From contig UQKC01000011.1 of the NCBI GenBank assembly GCA_900541495.1, positions 1-51,276 of the forward strand: a DNA stretch of 51,276 nucleotides, written 5' to 3'. Both the position numbers and the translations under genes were made by a program. Source of the stretch: an uncultured Ruminococcus sp. (GTDB taxonomy: Bacteria > Bacillota > Clostridia > Oscillospirales > Ruminococcaceae). How positions within the stretch are numbered: the stretch's first letter is position 1; every line of letters starts with the position of its first letter. Shown one piece after another: positions 41,911 to 50,357 of the stretch. The notes below the pieces were generated by a model, which was not told the origin of the DNA, ran no database searches, and saw only the letters and a program-made list of their open reading frames with translations.

Positions 41911-42840
41911 ATGTCAAAAACAGTATTTTTATTTTCGGGTCAGGGCTCGCAGTATCAGGGCATGGGCAAAGAGCTTTGCGACGCTTACCCAGAGATAAAG
42001 TCGATGTATGACGAGGCGAGCGAGATACTCGGCTTCGACCTTGCCGACAAGTCATGGAACGCACCCGAGGAGGAGCTCGCGCAGACTGTTATTTCCCAGC
42101 CTGCCATTATGATGACCTCCCTCGCCGCACTCGAATGTATGAAGAAGAACAGCATTGAGTTCTCCGCAGTTGCAGGACACTCCCTCGGCGAATATGCCGC
42201 TATGGTCGCTTCGGGCGTTCTTTCGTTCAAAGACGGCTTCAGGGTGATAAAGGCAAGAGCTGCCGCAATGCAGAAAGCTGCCGAGAATCAGCACGGCGTA
42301 ATGTGCGCAGTTATGGGTCAGACACCCGAGGATATCGAAAAGATCTGCTCCTCCGTTGACGGCTATGTTACGCCCGTAAACTACAACTCCGCAGTTCAGA
42401 CCGTTATCGCAGGCGAGCCCGAAGCTGTCGATGCCGCTATCGCAAAGTTTGCGGAGATCGGCGCAAAGACGATAAGGCTCAAGGTTTCCGCCGCTTTCCA
42501 CTCCAAGCTCATGCAGCCTGCCGCTGACGAGTTTGAAGCTGAACTAAAAAAGATGAACGTAACTTTCAACAAGCCGAACGTTACATTCTTCTCCAACCTC
42601 TACGGCGCAGAGATGCCCGACTTCGAAAATATGCCCGAAAAGCTTGCAAAGCACATCGTTTCGCCCGTAAGATTCACTTCAGAGCTTGCGCTCATGCAGC
42701 AGCAGGGCTATGAAAACTTTGTAGAACTCGGTCCAAACAAGGTTCTCACGGGTCTTGTTAAAAAGACGCTCAAAGATGTTAATGCCGTTAATGTTGAGAA
42801 CGCAAAGACACTTGAAAAAGCGCTTGAAATTCTTAAATAA
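41911..42840 (+). CDS. fabD: Malonyl-CoA:ACP transacylase FabD
   Basis: 309 residues. FLFSGQGSQYQGMGKEL at the N-terminus, nucleophile S91 in GHSLGEYAAM and AAFHSKLMQPA with the catalytic histidine. It loads malonyl groups on ACP. CAAAGGAGC precedes the ATG. Unusually it is divergent from the rest of the fab genes. Two codons or so after the stop begins an AT-rich dispersed module. Confidence 0.95.
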   Translation: MSKTVFLFSGQGSQYQGMGKELCDAYPEIKSMYDEASEILGFDLADKSWNAPEEELAQTVISQPAIMMTSLAALECMKKNSIEFSAVAGHSLGEYAAMVASGVLSFKDGFRVIKARAAAMQKAAENQHGVMCAVMGQTPEDIEKICSSVDGYVTPVNYNSAVQTVIAGEPEAVDAAIAKFAEIGAKTIRLKVSAAFHSKLMQPAADEFEAELKKMNVTFNKPNVTFFSNLYGAEMPDFENMPEKLAKHIVSPVRFTSELALMQQQGYENFVELGPNKVLTGLVKKTLKDVNAVNVENAKTLEKALEILK

Positions 42841-43056
42841 GAATTTCAATGCGTAATTCGTAATTTTTAAATTTGGCAGATTATTTGCGTGTCACAAATT
42901 TATTGCAACGCTGTAGGGGACGGGTTTCCCGTCCCGTGAAAAAACGGTTTGAACGATTTATGACATCTCCCGTTAAACGGGCGGATATAGAATCCTCCCC
43001 TACGGTATTGTATATTTCTTAAATTTAATACTATTTGTATAAAAGGAATGATCAAA
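42841..43056. repeat. Repeat-filled gap between fabD and aroE
   Basis: It holds the AT-rich module TTCAATGCGTAATTCGTAAT directly after the fabD stop. The palindrome GTAGGGGACGGGTTT...CCCGTCCC follows (42911-42936), then CCCGTTAAACGGG joined to an inverse GTAGGGG-type hairpin (42969-43005). No good promoter for aroE was found. Confidence 0.7.
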
Positions 43057-43902
43057 ATGGAAAAATACGCAATTTTAGGTTATCCTCTCAAACACACAAT
43101 GTCCCCTCCGATACATAAGAAGCTCTTTGAGCTGGAGGGCAAGAGCGGTGTTGAATACGAGATATGCGAATATGCACCCGAAACGCTCGCAGAAAAGGCT
43201 TCATATCTCAACTCTCTCGGCGGATATAATATCACTATCCCATTCAAAGTTGATATAATAAAGTATATCGATGAGCTTGACACATCGGCAAAGCGTTACG
43301 ACTCCGTAAACTGCGTTGTCAACCGTGACGGAAAGAACATCGGATACAACACCGACTGCTACGGCTTCCTCCGTGCGCTTGAAGCAGGCGGCGCAAAGCT
43401 TAGCGGCAGAGTTCTCCAAATAGGCTGCGGCGGCGTTGGCAGAATGATGGCTATCGAGGCTCTTCTCCACGGTGCAGACCTCACGGTCGTTGTTCTCAAA
43501 GGCTTTGAGGACACAGCCGAGGCTGTTATTTCCGAGCTTAAAAAGCAGAACTGCGGCGAGGACGTTATCTCCCGCTTCAAGTATATTTACGCAGATCAGA
43601 TTGAGGGTCACTTTGACCTGCTCGTTAATGCAACTCCGGTCGGAATGTTCCCGAAAATTGAGAACTGCCCCGTTTCGGAAGAAGTTATCGCAAACTGCGA
43701 CTGCGTTTTTGATGCTATCTACAACCCCGATAAGACCAAGCTTATGCAGATCGCAGAGGCTCACGGCATAAAGGCTATCGGCGGTATGGCAATGCTCGTT
43801 TGGCAGGCTGTTGTCGCTCATGAGATATGGAGCGGCGCAAAGTACAGCGACAGCGACATCGAAGCACTTATCTGCGATATGAGAGCCGCACTCAAAGCAT
43901 AA
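43057..43902 (+). CDS. aroE: Shikimate dehydrogenase
   Basis: 281 residues from the ATG at 43057; AAAGGA is 9 nt upstream, whereas the ATG at 43048 directly abuts it. Substrate-binding motifs are GYPLKHTMSPPIHKKLFE and NITIPFK (catalytic lysine). The nucleotide-binding segment is LQIGCGGVGRMMAIEAL, which lacks the common GAGGA form, and NATPVGMFP and GGMAMLVWQA are typical. It reduces 3-dehydroshikimate in aromatic biosynthesis. A quinate-type paralogue is possible. Other aro genes are not adjacent. Confidence 0.88.
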   Translation: MEKYAILGYPLKHTMSPPIHKKLFELEGKSGVEYEICEYAPETLAEKASYLNSLGGYNITIPFKVDIIKYIDELDTSAKRYDSVNCVVNRDGKNIGYNTDCYGFLRALEAGGAKLSGRVLQIGCGGVGRMMAIEALLHGADLTVVVLKGFEDTAEAVISELKKQNCGEDVISRFKYIYADQIEGHFDLLVNATPVGMFPKIENCPVSEEVIANCDCVFDAIYNPDKTKLMQIAEAHGIKAIGGMAMLVWQAVVAHEIWSGAKYSDSDIEALICDMRAALKA

Positions 43903-43941
43903 TCACAGCATCACCAAGACTTAACTGAAAGGACAGGGGAA

Positions 43942-44874
43942 ATGAACTTAAAGGCAAAGCTTCAAATGTTCGCGAAATCCGTCAGCGTATGGTTCGGTAT
44001 ATTCCTTATCATCGGCTGCTGCATCGGATTCAGCATAAATATCCTGCTTGGATTTTTCTCGGTTTCGGGGACGAACAAACTGAATATGCGAATCTTCGTC
44101 CCGATCCTTATCGCAGGGGCGGCAGTCCTCGCCGTCGGAGCGCATTTCCTGAGCGCGATAATCACAAAGCGTCCCGAAGTGAAAATGCGTTTGCAGCTCG
44201 ATAAAGCCGCCGCCAAAAACGGCATCGGACGAGAATATATCGAGATACTCAACCTTTCGTGCAGAGGAAATATCCGCACAAAGGTCTGCTCCGAGCTTGC
44301 GCTGACAGCTCTTGTCACGGGCAATTTCCGCCGCGCAAAGGAACAGCTCGACCGAGTTGACGCGATAAGCGTTACCGACATCGCAAATTCAACGGGAAAC
44401 TACTCTGACGCAGCCTATTATTTCTCCTCCTCGATACTCTACTACTGCGGCATAAAAGACTACGAGCGCATGGAAAATACATATATCCACGCAAAACAAT
44501 ATACCGAGAACCTCACCGCAGACTTTTTCGCAATGTCTGTAAGAGCACTCGGCGAAATGATGTTCGGCAGCAAAGAAGCCGCCGCGGAATCGCTCCGCAC
44601 AGCGGAAATGCTCGCACGGACACATATAAAATCGAAAATGCCGATGCACAGAGCGCTCAGCGCGGCAATATGTGCCGAAGTGCATTATCAGCTCGGCGAA
44701 CCCGATAAAGCATTTGACGATATAACCGAAGCGATGAACTACAAAATTTCCACCGAGTTCACCGATTACCTCGTTGCAAGGGGAAGGGTCATAAAAGATA
44801 CCCCCGAACCGAAGTCCGACCCGACCGCTCCGCTTTTCGGCGAAGCAGCGCTGAGTTCTTCCGATTTTGAGTAA
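43942..44874 (+). CDS. TPR-like membrane-anchored protein
   Basis: 310 residues. Two hydrophobic segments near the N-terminus (about 15-38, VWFGIFLIIGCCIGFSINILL, and 50-72, VPILIAGAAVLAVGAHFLSA) precede a helical region of TPR-like helix pairs (ALVTGNFRRAKEQLDRVD, ILYYCGIKDYERMENTYIHA, VHYQLGEPDKAFDDITEAM). No specific function recognised. It lies 39 nt downstream of aroE, with AAAGGACAGGGG before the ATG, and is followed by a strong terminator. Confidence 0.75.
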   Translation: MNLKAKLQMFAKSVSVWFGIFLIIGCCIGFSINILLGFFSVSGTNKLNMRIFVPILIAGAAVLAVGAHFLSAIITKRPEVKMRLQLDKAAAKNGIGREYIEILNLSCRGNIRTKVCSELALTALVTGNFRRAKEQLDRVDAISVTDIANSTGNYSDAAYYFSSSILYYCGIKDYERMENTYIHAKQYTENLTADFFAMSVRALGEMMFGSKEAAAESLRTAEMLARTHIKSKMPMHRALSAAICAEVHYQLGEPDKAFDDITEAMNYKISTEFTDYLVARGRVIKDTPEPKSDPTAPLFGEAALSSSDFE

Positions 44875-44878
44875 AAGT

Positions 44879-44954
44879 AAAAAGCGCAGTTCACATCAAA
44901 ATGGCAAACCGAATTTGAGTCCCGTAAGCCTTGATCGTGAACTGCGCTTTTTTT
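44879..44954 (+). terminator. Long-stem terminator
   Basis: AAAAAGCGCAGTTCAC-ATCAA pairs with TTGAT-C-GTGAACTGCGC, with the T-run continuing the stem (21 pairs, one bulge); the 31-nt loop contains TCCCGTAAGCCTTGATCGTG. It ends the aroE/TPR unit. The loop resembles sequence beside the palindromic element at 32190-32207, so the terminator may derive from a repeat. Confidence 0.75.
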
Positions 44955-45002
44955 CGCAGATTCGGTAGGGTCGGATCATATATCCGACCATTGCAGGACT
45001 TA

Positions 45003-45159
45003 TACTAATTCTCAATCAACCTATAGACAAACTCTCGGCTATAATAAGTTCATTCTGCGTCAAGCTCCCTTGTCAGGCGACAGCCTGTCTGCGGTCGCTT
45101 TTCTTGACTGAACTTATTCTATCTGTCGATTTTGTCTATAGAACGATTGAGAATTAGTA
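45003..45159. mobile_element. MITE, CTAATTCTCAATC family
   Basis: 157 bp with terminal inverted repeats TACTAATTCTCAATC...CTATAGACAAA and the matching TTTGTCTATAG...GATTGAGAATTAGTA, bounded by TA on both sides. An inner pair AATAAGTTCA/TGAACTTATT extends the fold. It shares the CTAA outer end and the CTATAGACAAA inner block with the MITE at 11776-11875, so both may be moved by one absent transposase. Confidence 0.75.
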
Positions 45160-45301
45160 TTAATTCCCGCAGGGGACGGGTCACCCGTCCCCTGCATTAT
45201 TGGCTGAAAACCGTTCGTCCCTCCCCAACTTCTTCCCCCCACTTTATACAAAATCGGCATAAACACTTATTTTTATATATTTAATTTGTAAATTTACGGT
45301 G

Positions 45302-45330
45302 TTGACATTGAACTTAAAATAGTGTATTAT
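45302..45330 (+). promoter_or_regulatory. sigma-A promoter of the deacetylase-bactofilin operon
   Basis: TTGACA (45302-45307), 17-nt spacer, TATTAT (45325-45330), about 88 nt upstream of the ATG at 45418. Confidence 0.82.
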
Positions 45331-45417
45331 TATAAAGAGTATTAATGTGTAAAATCAGCCTTATTTTTGTTGGCAAATTTTTACACTCAACTGTTTTAAA
45401 GGGAGTAAAGCCAGAAA

Positions 45418-46482
45418 ATGTACTTCGGAAGTGTAAAATTCTTTAAACACCTGATATATACCGTCATTATCCTTGTGCTTGCGGCTATAATCGGCTGCGC
45501 TGTGTTTTTCGGCGTTAAATATTCGCTTGTGAAAAAGGAAAATGACGAGCTTGTCAAAGCGGCTTCGGTCGATGAGGTCGAGCAGCCCGAGCATCTTTCG
45601 CTCGATGAATACTATCTTCACATGGCTGCGGACGGCTACACTGCCGATGATGTGCTTGATTTTCTCTCGAAAAACGAAAGTGAGAAGTTTGACAGCTTCG
45701 CCGAGAAGTATATTTCCGAAAATCCCGATAAATTTGCACTGAACTCCGAAGATGTCGGCAGCAATGCAGGCAGCACGGGCGACAGCACCGCAAACGAATA
45801 CACTGCGCTTTACCCCGACCTTTACGCCGAGCCTGCGGCTGAGTTCACAGACGATGAAAAGACTGTTTACCTCACCTTTGATGACGGTCCGTCCGAGAAC
45901 ACCCTCGATATTCTTTCGATTATTGACAAATACGATATAAAAGCGGCATTCTTTATGTCGGGCGGCGAAAGCGAACGCTCCAAGGAGATAATGAAAGCCG
46001 TTGCCGATGCAGGTCACACTATCGGCATACACTCGATCTCACACGATTATGAGAACATTTACTCGAGCGTTGAAAGCTTCCTCGAGGATATGAACAATAC
46101 ATATCAGTGCGTAAGCGAAGCAACGGGTGTTCGTCCGCAGATAATGCGCTTTGCAGGCGGCAGCATCAATAATTACAACCGCCTTATCTATCCGCAGCTC
46201 ATCGCTGAGGTAACACGCCGCGGCTTCACATACTATGACTGGAACGTGAGCGGCGAGGACGCTTCAACTCACGCGACTTGGACAAGCATTTACAACAATG
46301 TTCTGAACGGCATTGAAAATAATTCCTCGCACAGAGCCGTTGTGCTTCTTCACGACAGTGCAGACAAGCAGCTCACCGTAAAGACCGTCGAGGATATCAT
46401 CATCGCGCTCCAAAACGACGGCTACACCTTCGGTCAGCTCGACAACACAGTTAAACCCGTTACTTTTTCCTATGTAGATTAA
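45418..46482 (+). CDS. Membrane-anchored polysaccharide deacetylase (CE4 family)
   Basis: 354 residues. One N-terminal membrane helix (about 11-33), a helical spacer with a Ser/Gly/Asn-rich linker (about 40-140), then a NodB-homology domain. Metal and catalytic residues are visible: TFDDGPS (D155, D156), H205 and H209 in GIHSISH, YDWNVSGEDA and VVLLHDS. The third motif reads RFAGGS where most members have R-F-P-G-G-S. It probably removes acetyl groups from peptidoglycan or another cell-surface glycan. AAGGGAG precedes the ATG, and bactofilin follows 70 nt on. Confidence 0.9.
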   Translation: MYFGSVKFFKHLIYTVIILVLAAIIGCAVFFGVKYSLVKKENDELVKAASVDEVEQPEHLSLDEYYLHMAADGYTADDVLDFLSKNESEKFDSFAEKYISENPDKFALNSEDVGSNAGSTGDSTANEYTALYPDLYAEPAAEFTDDEKTVYLTFDDGPSENTLDILSIIDKYDIKAAFFMSGGESERSKEIMKAVADAGHTIGIHSISHDYENIYSSVESFLEDMNNTYQCVSEATGVRPQIMRFAGGSINNYNRLIYPQLIAEVTRRGFTYYDWNVSGEDASTHATWTSIYNNVLNGIENNSSHRAVVLLHDSADKQLTVKTVEDIIIALQNDGYTFGQLDNTVKPVTFSYVD

Positions 46483-46552
46483 TTGCTCTTTTATATATAC
46501 GGCAGACATAAAGCGCTGCTTTTTCGGAAGTTAAGAAAGGAATGGTCGTAAA

Positions 46553-47581
46553 ATGAGCCTTAAGAATAATTTTAACCAGGCATTGAGGGAAGTCCTGCAC
46601 AAGGACGGAATAATCGGAAACAAGCCGTCACCGGAAGAAAAAAAGAAGACAGAGCTTGACAGCTATCTTGAACCTGCACCCAAGAAAAGCTTTGAAGATG
46701 CCGCACCTGCGGAAAAACCTGCCGAAGCCGCTGCGCCCGCAGCAGAAGCAGAAGCACCTGCACAGAATGAGACCGCATCGGCAGACTACAGCGACCTTGA
46801 TATTGCTCCTGCCGCAGCTGCAAAGCCTGTTGAAGAGCCCAAGCCGGCCCCCGAAGCTCCTAAGGCTGAGAGCGTAAGTCCGTTTGCTCAGTATTCGCAG
46901 TTCGCGCGTCAGAGCGGCGCTGCTTCACGTCAGGAATCGGCACAGAACAGCGCTTACAGCGGTTCTTACGGCTCGGGTCAGTCATTCGGCAGCAATAATC
47001 AGTCTTTCGGCGGCTCAAACCAGTCGTTCGGAGGCGGTTCAGTTCCGCCAACACCTCCAAGACCTCCGCGTTCTTCCTCATTCAGAGGAAACGAACCCGA
47101 TTCGCCTTATTATGAAACGGAAGAAACGACTATTATTTCACGAAATACGATCATTGACGGAAATATCCGCTCGTTCGCTAATATAAATATAGACGGAAGC
47201 GTTAAGGGCGATGTTACTATCACCAAGAACATCAACGTTACGGGTAAAGTTGTCGGCGATATCGAATGTAACAACTCCGTAATGTCGGGCGCTTCGATGC
47301 AGGGAAACATCGTTTCAAAGGGTCAGGTACAGATGGACCGCGACAGCCTTATCCTCGGCGATATCTCCGCACAGTACCTTGACCTCAACGGAAAGATCAA
47401 GGGCAACATTGATGTCGGCGGAAAGGCAGAGTTCAAGACGGACGCTGTTATCCTCGGCAACATCACAGCTTCTACAATAACCGTCCTTGATGGCGCTACC
47501 ATTCAGGGCTATGTCAACACAACATTCCTTCAGGAAAGCTCATCGAGCATCTTCCCCGAAGCAATTGCTTTATCAGAATAA
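46553..47581 (+). CDS. Bactofilin-family cytoskeletal protein with long disordered N-terminus
   Basis: 342 residues. The first 185 or so are disordered, rich in Ala, Pro, Glu, Gln and Ser, with repeated QSFG blocks. The bactofilin beta-helix follows (about 188-330, TIISRNTIIDGNIRSFANIN, DGSVKGDVTITKNINVTGKV, SLILGDISAQYLDLNGKIKG). Bactofilins polymerise without nucleotides and often position wall enzymes. Its place after a deacetylase gene suggests it recruits that enzyme. GAAAGGAATGG precedes the ATG. Confidence 0.9.
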   Translation: MSLKNNFNQALREVLHKDGIIGNKPSPEEKKKTELDSYLEPAPKKSFEDAAPAEKPAEAAAPAAEAEAPAQNETASADYSDLDIAPAAAAKPVEEPKPAPEAPKAESVSPFAQYSQFARQSGAASRQESAQNSAYSGSYGSGQSFGSNNQSFGGSNQSFGGGSVPPTPPRPPRSSSFRGNEPDSPYYETEETTIISRNTIIDGNIRSFANINIDGSVKGDVTITKNINVTGKVVGDIECNNSVMSGASMQGNIVSKGQVQMDRDSLILGDISAQYLDLNGKIKGNIDVGGKAEFKTDAVILGNITASTITVLDGATIQGYVNTTFLQESSSSIFPEAIALSE

Positions 47582-47596
47582 AACGGAGTTGATCTA

Positions 47597-48811
47597 ATGG
47601 AAAACAACGGCAACGATATCTTTGACCCGATAGATACAGATACCGGCACAAATAACAGCGGCTATGTACCCCGTTTTGAACGCGATCTGCAAAAAATGGG
47701 CGGAAATCTCAATGCCCTTGCCGATGCGAAAAAGGCTGAACAGCAGGCTGAAAAAGCTGCGCCGGTTCAGGACGAACAGCCGACCGAAGAGCCTGCAGCA
47801 GACGAAGAAATTTACGATAATGTCACCGAAGCAGCCGTAAGCGACACGCCCGATATCTCGGAGGCGCCGCACCATCCCGCTCCCGTTGAAGAGGAAAGCT
47901 ATGACTACGAAGACGACGGCTACCAAAGAGGAAAGACCGTTGAAGAGCTTATCCGTGAAAATGAAGAGCAGGACCGCATAGAAGCTGCAAAGGCAAAGAA
48001 GCTTGCCGAAGCGGAAGCTTACCACAATCTCGAAGATGTTGAAGTCACCGCGGATATGGTAAGCGATATGGGGTATAACTATAAGCAGCAGGAACGCGAT
48101 GACAAGCGCAAACAGCAGGAGCTTGACGACCTTGCAAGGGAGATAGGAAACCGTCCCAAGGTCGAGGAAATGTCGGACGAGATCTTCGCCGCAGCTCCGC
48201 TCAAAAAGAAAGCAACTTTCGATTCGCAGGAAGCTCTTGACCGCGACGAAAAACAGCTCATAAAGGAGCGTTTGCAGAAAGAGATCGATTCCCGTCCAAA
48301 GGGCGTAAACAAGAAAAACAGCGCCGAGCTTTACAAGAACCTTATGCATGAGCAAAAGGTAAAAAGAGCAAAAAAGGGTCTGTTTTCGCTTGTGCTTATG
48401 GCAATAGGCGGAATTGCGGCTTCGCTCGTGATGTATACGAAGCTCAACCCCGACAACCTTAATATAATCAACTATGCTTCAATGGGCGGCGTTATTTTTG
48501 CACTTCTCATGCTGCTCAAAGCAAATTTCTTCAGACTCACCTCCTGCGTTTTCTTCTCGGCAGAAACCGTTTATACGGTCTATACCTGCGTAAATTATGC
48601 GCTCGACACCGAGAGAAAGCCCGATAACTATTTTGAAACGCTTATATACTTCATCGTCGTTATCGCGGTCTGCGCTATAGTTGCGATACAGCTTGCGACC
48701 AACGCAAATATCGAAGCTTACTATACAACGAGCTTTTCAAAAAAGAAGAAAGCCGCTGCACCTGCCAAAAGCGGCGCGCGCAGACAGGGAACAGCTCAGA
48801 GAAAGAAATAA
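47597..48811 (+). CDS. Membrane protein with long acidic N-terminus, unknown function
   Basis: 404 residues. Residues 1-255 are hydrophilic, Glu/Ala/Asp/Lys-rich and probably partly coiled coil. Four membrane helices follow (about 263-283, 290-310, 313-333, 350-372), with a basic Lys/Ala/Arg-rich tail. It starts 15 nt after the bactofilin stop with GGAGTTG upstream, so the two are co-translated. I infer a membrane partner of the bactofilin. No family recognised. Confidence 0.78.
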   Translation: MENNGNDIFDPIDTDTGTNNSGYVPRFERDLQKMGGNLNALADAKKAEQQAEKAAPVQDEQPTEEPAADEEIYDNVTEAAVSDTPDISEAPHHPAPVEEESYDYEDDGYQRGKTVEELIRENEEQDRIEAAKAKKLAEAEAYHNLEDVEVTADMVSDMGYNYKQQERDDKRKQQELDDLAREIGNRPKVEEMSDEIFAAAPLKKKATFDSQEALDRDEKQLIKERLQKEIDSRPKGVNKKNSAELYKNLMHEQKVKRAKKGLFSLVLMAIGGIAASLVMYTKLNPDNLNIINYASMGGVIFALLMLLKANFFRLTSCVFFSAETVYTVYTCVNYALDTERKPDNYFETLIYFIVVIAVCAIVAIQLATNANIEAYYTTSFSKKKKAAAPAKSGARRQGTAQRKK

Positions 48812-48815
48812 AGCC

Positions 48816-48849
48816 AAGGCTGCCCGTTATTTTTTCGGGCAGCCTTTTT
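48816..48849 (+). terminator. Intrinsic terminator of the bactofilin operon
   Basis: AAGGCTGCCCG and CGGGCAGCCTT form a perfect 11-bp stem with a 9-nt loop and a TTTTT tail, 4 nt after the stop codon. Confidence 0.9.
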
Positions 48850-48852
48850 GCA

Positions 48853-48892
48853 AGGATGCCCCTGCGGGCGGTTCGTGCCGCGCTTCGCTCGT
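48853..48892 (+). repeat. GATGCCCC...GCTCGTTTTT dispersed repeat
   Basis: GGATGCCCC followed by CGGTTCGTGCCGCGCTTCGC and TCGTTTTT, similar in order and content to the minus strand of 5523-5608. Confidence 0.45.
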
Positions 48893-48985
48893 TTTTGAAA
48901 CGAAAAAAGTTATTTCCGCGGATTTGGTTTGTTCGGTCGTCGTACATTATATTTGTGGAAATGAACCGTTATTTGGAGGAAATTT

Positions 48986-50356
48986 ATGAACAGAAAAGAA
49001 ATGATAAAAAACTACATCGTGTCAAAACGTGACGAAATGGTCAGCGACCTTGCGGAGCTTATAAGAATACCCTCCGTTATGTCCGAGCCGTCCGAGGGCT
49101 GCCCTTTCGGCGAAAACAACGTTAAGGCTCTCCGCAAAGCCGAGGAGATCTGCCAAAAGTACGGATTTTTCACGCACAACTGCGATAACTACGCAATTTC
49201 CGCAGACCTGCTCGATAACGTTGAAAAGCATCTCGGCATACTTTGTCACCTTGATGTCGTTCCCGAGGGAAACGGCTGGACAAAGCCGCCGTTCGAGCTC
49301 ACAGCCGAGGACGGAAAGCTCTTCGGACGAGGTGCTATTGACGATAAAGGCCCTGCGATAGCGGCGCTTTATGCTATGCGGTGTGTAAAGGAGCTCGGCT
49401 TTACAATTGACAGGAACGTTCGCCTTATCCTCGGCAGCAACGAAGAAAACGGCTCTGCCGATATGGAATATTATCAGAAAAAAGAAAGCTTTCCTCCCCT
49501 GCTTTTCACGCCCGACGGCTCTTATCCTCTCATAAACATTGAAAAGGGTATGATGCGCATAAAGCTTTCGCATAAGTGTGAAAAGATAGTTTCGATAAGC
49601 GGAGGCGCAATGGTGAACGCTGTCCCCGAAGCTGCCAAGGCGCAGGTGAAGATCCCTGCCGAAACGCTCCGCAAGGCGGCTGAAAAGCTTGCGCTTGAAG
49701 TTAAATTTGACATAACCGAAGAAAACGGACTTACCGTTATTTCCGCTCACGGCAGGAGCGCACATGCTTCGACACCTGAGCTTGGAACTAACGCTCTGAC
49801 CGCACTTCTGAAGCTTCTTGCCGAATGTGATATCGATGAAGCAAAGGCTTTTGCGGCACTTTTTCCGTTCGGTGAAACAGACGGAACGAGCTGCGGCATA
49901 AAATGCTCGGACGAGGTATCGGGCGCGGTCACAACTGTTTTAAGTATGGCTGAAATTTCGGGCGGAAAGCTTGTCTGCACACAGGATATCCGCTTCCCCG
50001 TCTGCGAAAGCTGCAAAGGCATACTCGAAAAGCTTGAAAACGCGGCAAAGGCTGTCGGCGTAAGCGCTGAGTCTATCATGCAGAGCGAACCTCACCACGT
50101 TTCGGCGGAAAGTGACTTCGTAAAAACGCTTCTTAACGTTTATGAAAGCGTCACGGGCGAAAAGGGCGAGCCTATCGCTATCGGCGGCGGAACTTACGTC
50201 CACGAAACGGAGAACGGCGTTGCTTTCGGCGCAGAATTCCCCGGTGACGAGAACAATATGCACGGTGCAGACGAGTTCATCAAGGACGAAAGCCTGCTTC
50301 TGAATGCTGAAATTTACGCAAATGCGATCATTGCCCTTTGCGGAAAGGAAGAATAA
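48986..50356 (+). CDS. M20 family dipeptidase (PepV-like)
   Basis: 456 residues of the M20 metallopeptidase family. Metal-binding motifs are LGILCHLDVVPEGNGW (first His and Asp), FGRGAIDDKGPAIAAL, GSNEENGSADM (catalytic Glu pair), FTPDGSYPLINIEKGM and a C-terminal GGTYVHE. The inserted lid domain (about 200-330) matches the PepV/Xaa-His dipeptidase layout. It is expected to hydrolyse dipeptides in the cytoplasm. GGAGG precedes the ATG. Only 1 nt separates it from the PHP gene. Confidence 0.9.
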   Translation: MNRKEMIKNYIVSKRDEMVSDLAELIRIPSVMSEPSEGCPFGENNVKALRKAEEICQKYGFFTHNCDNYAISADLLDNVEKHLGILCHLDVVPEGNGWTKPPFELTAEDGKLFGRGAIDDKGPAIAALYAMRCVKELGFTIDRNVRLILGSNEENGSADMEYYQKKESFPPLLFTPDGSYPLINIEKGMMRIKLSHKCEKIVSISGGAMVNAVPEAAKAQVKIPAETLRKAAEKLALEVKFDITEENGLTVISAHGRSAHASTPELGTNALTALLKLLAECDIDEAKAFAALFPFGETDGTSCGIKCSDEVSGAVTTVLSMAEISGGKLVCTQDIRFPVCESCKGILEKLENAAKAVGVSAESIMQSEPHHVSAESDFVKTLLNVYESVTGEKGEPIAIGGGTYVHETENGVAFGAEFPGDENNMHGADEFIKDESLLLNAEIYANAIIALCGKEE

Positions 50357-50357
50357 A

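Larger units (their letters stand above)
44875..45417. other. 543-nt gap full of repeats
   Basis: No gene. In order it holds a long-stem terminator (44879-44954), a GTAGGG-type palindrome (44964-44989), a MITE (45003-45159), a GCAGGGGACGGG...CCCGTCCCC palindrome (45169-45195) and the promoter of the deacetylase operon (45302-45330). Confidence 0.7.
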
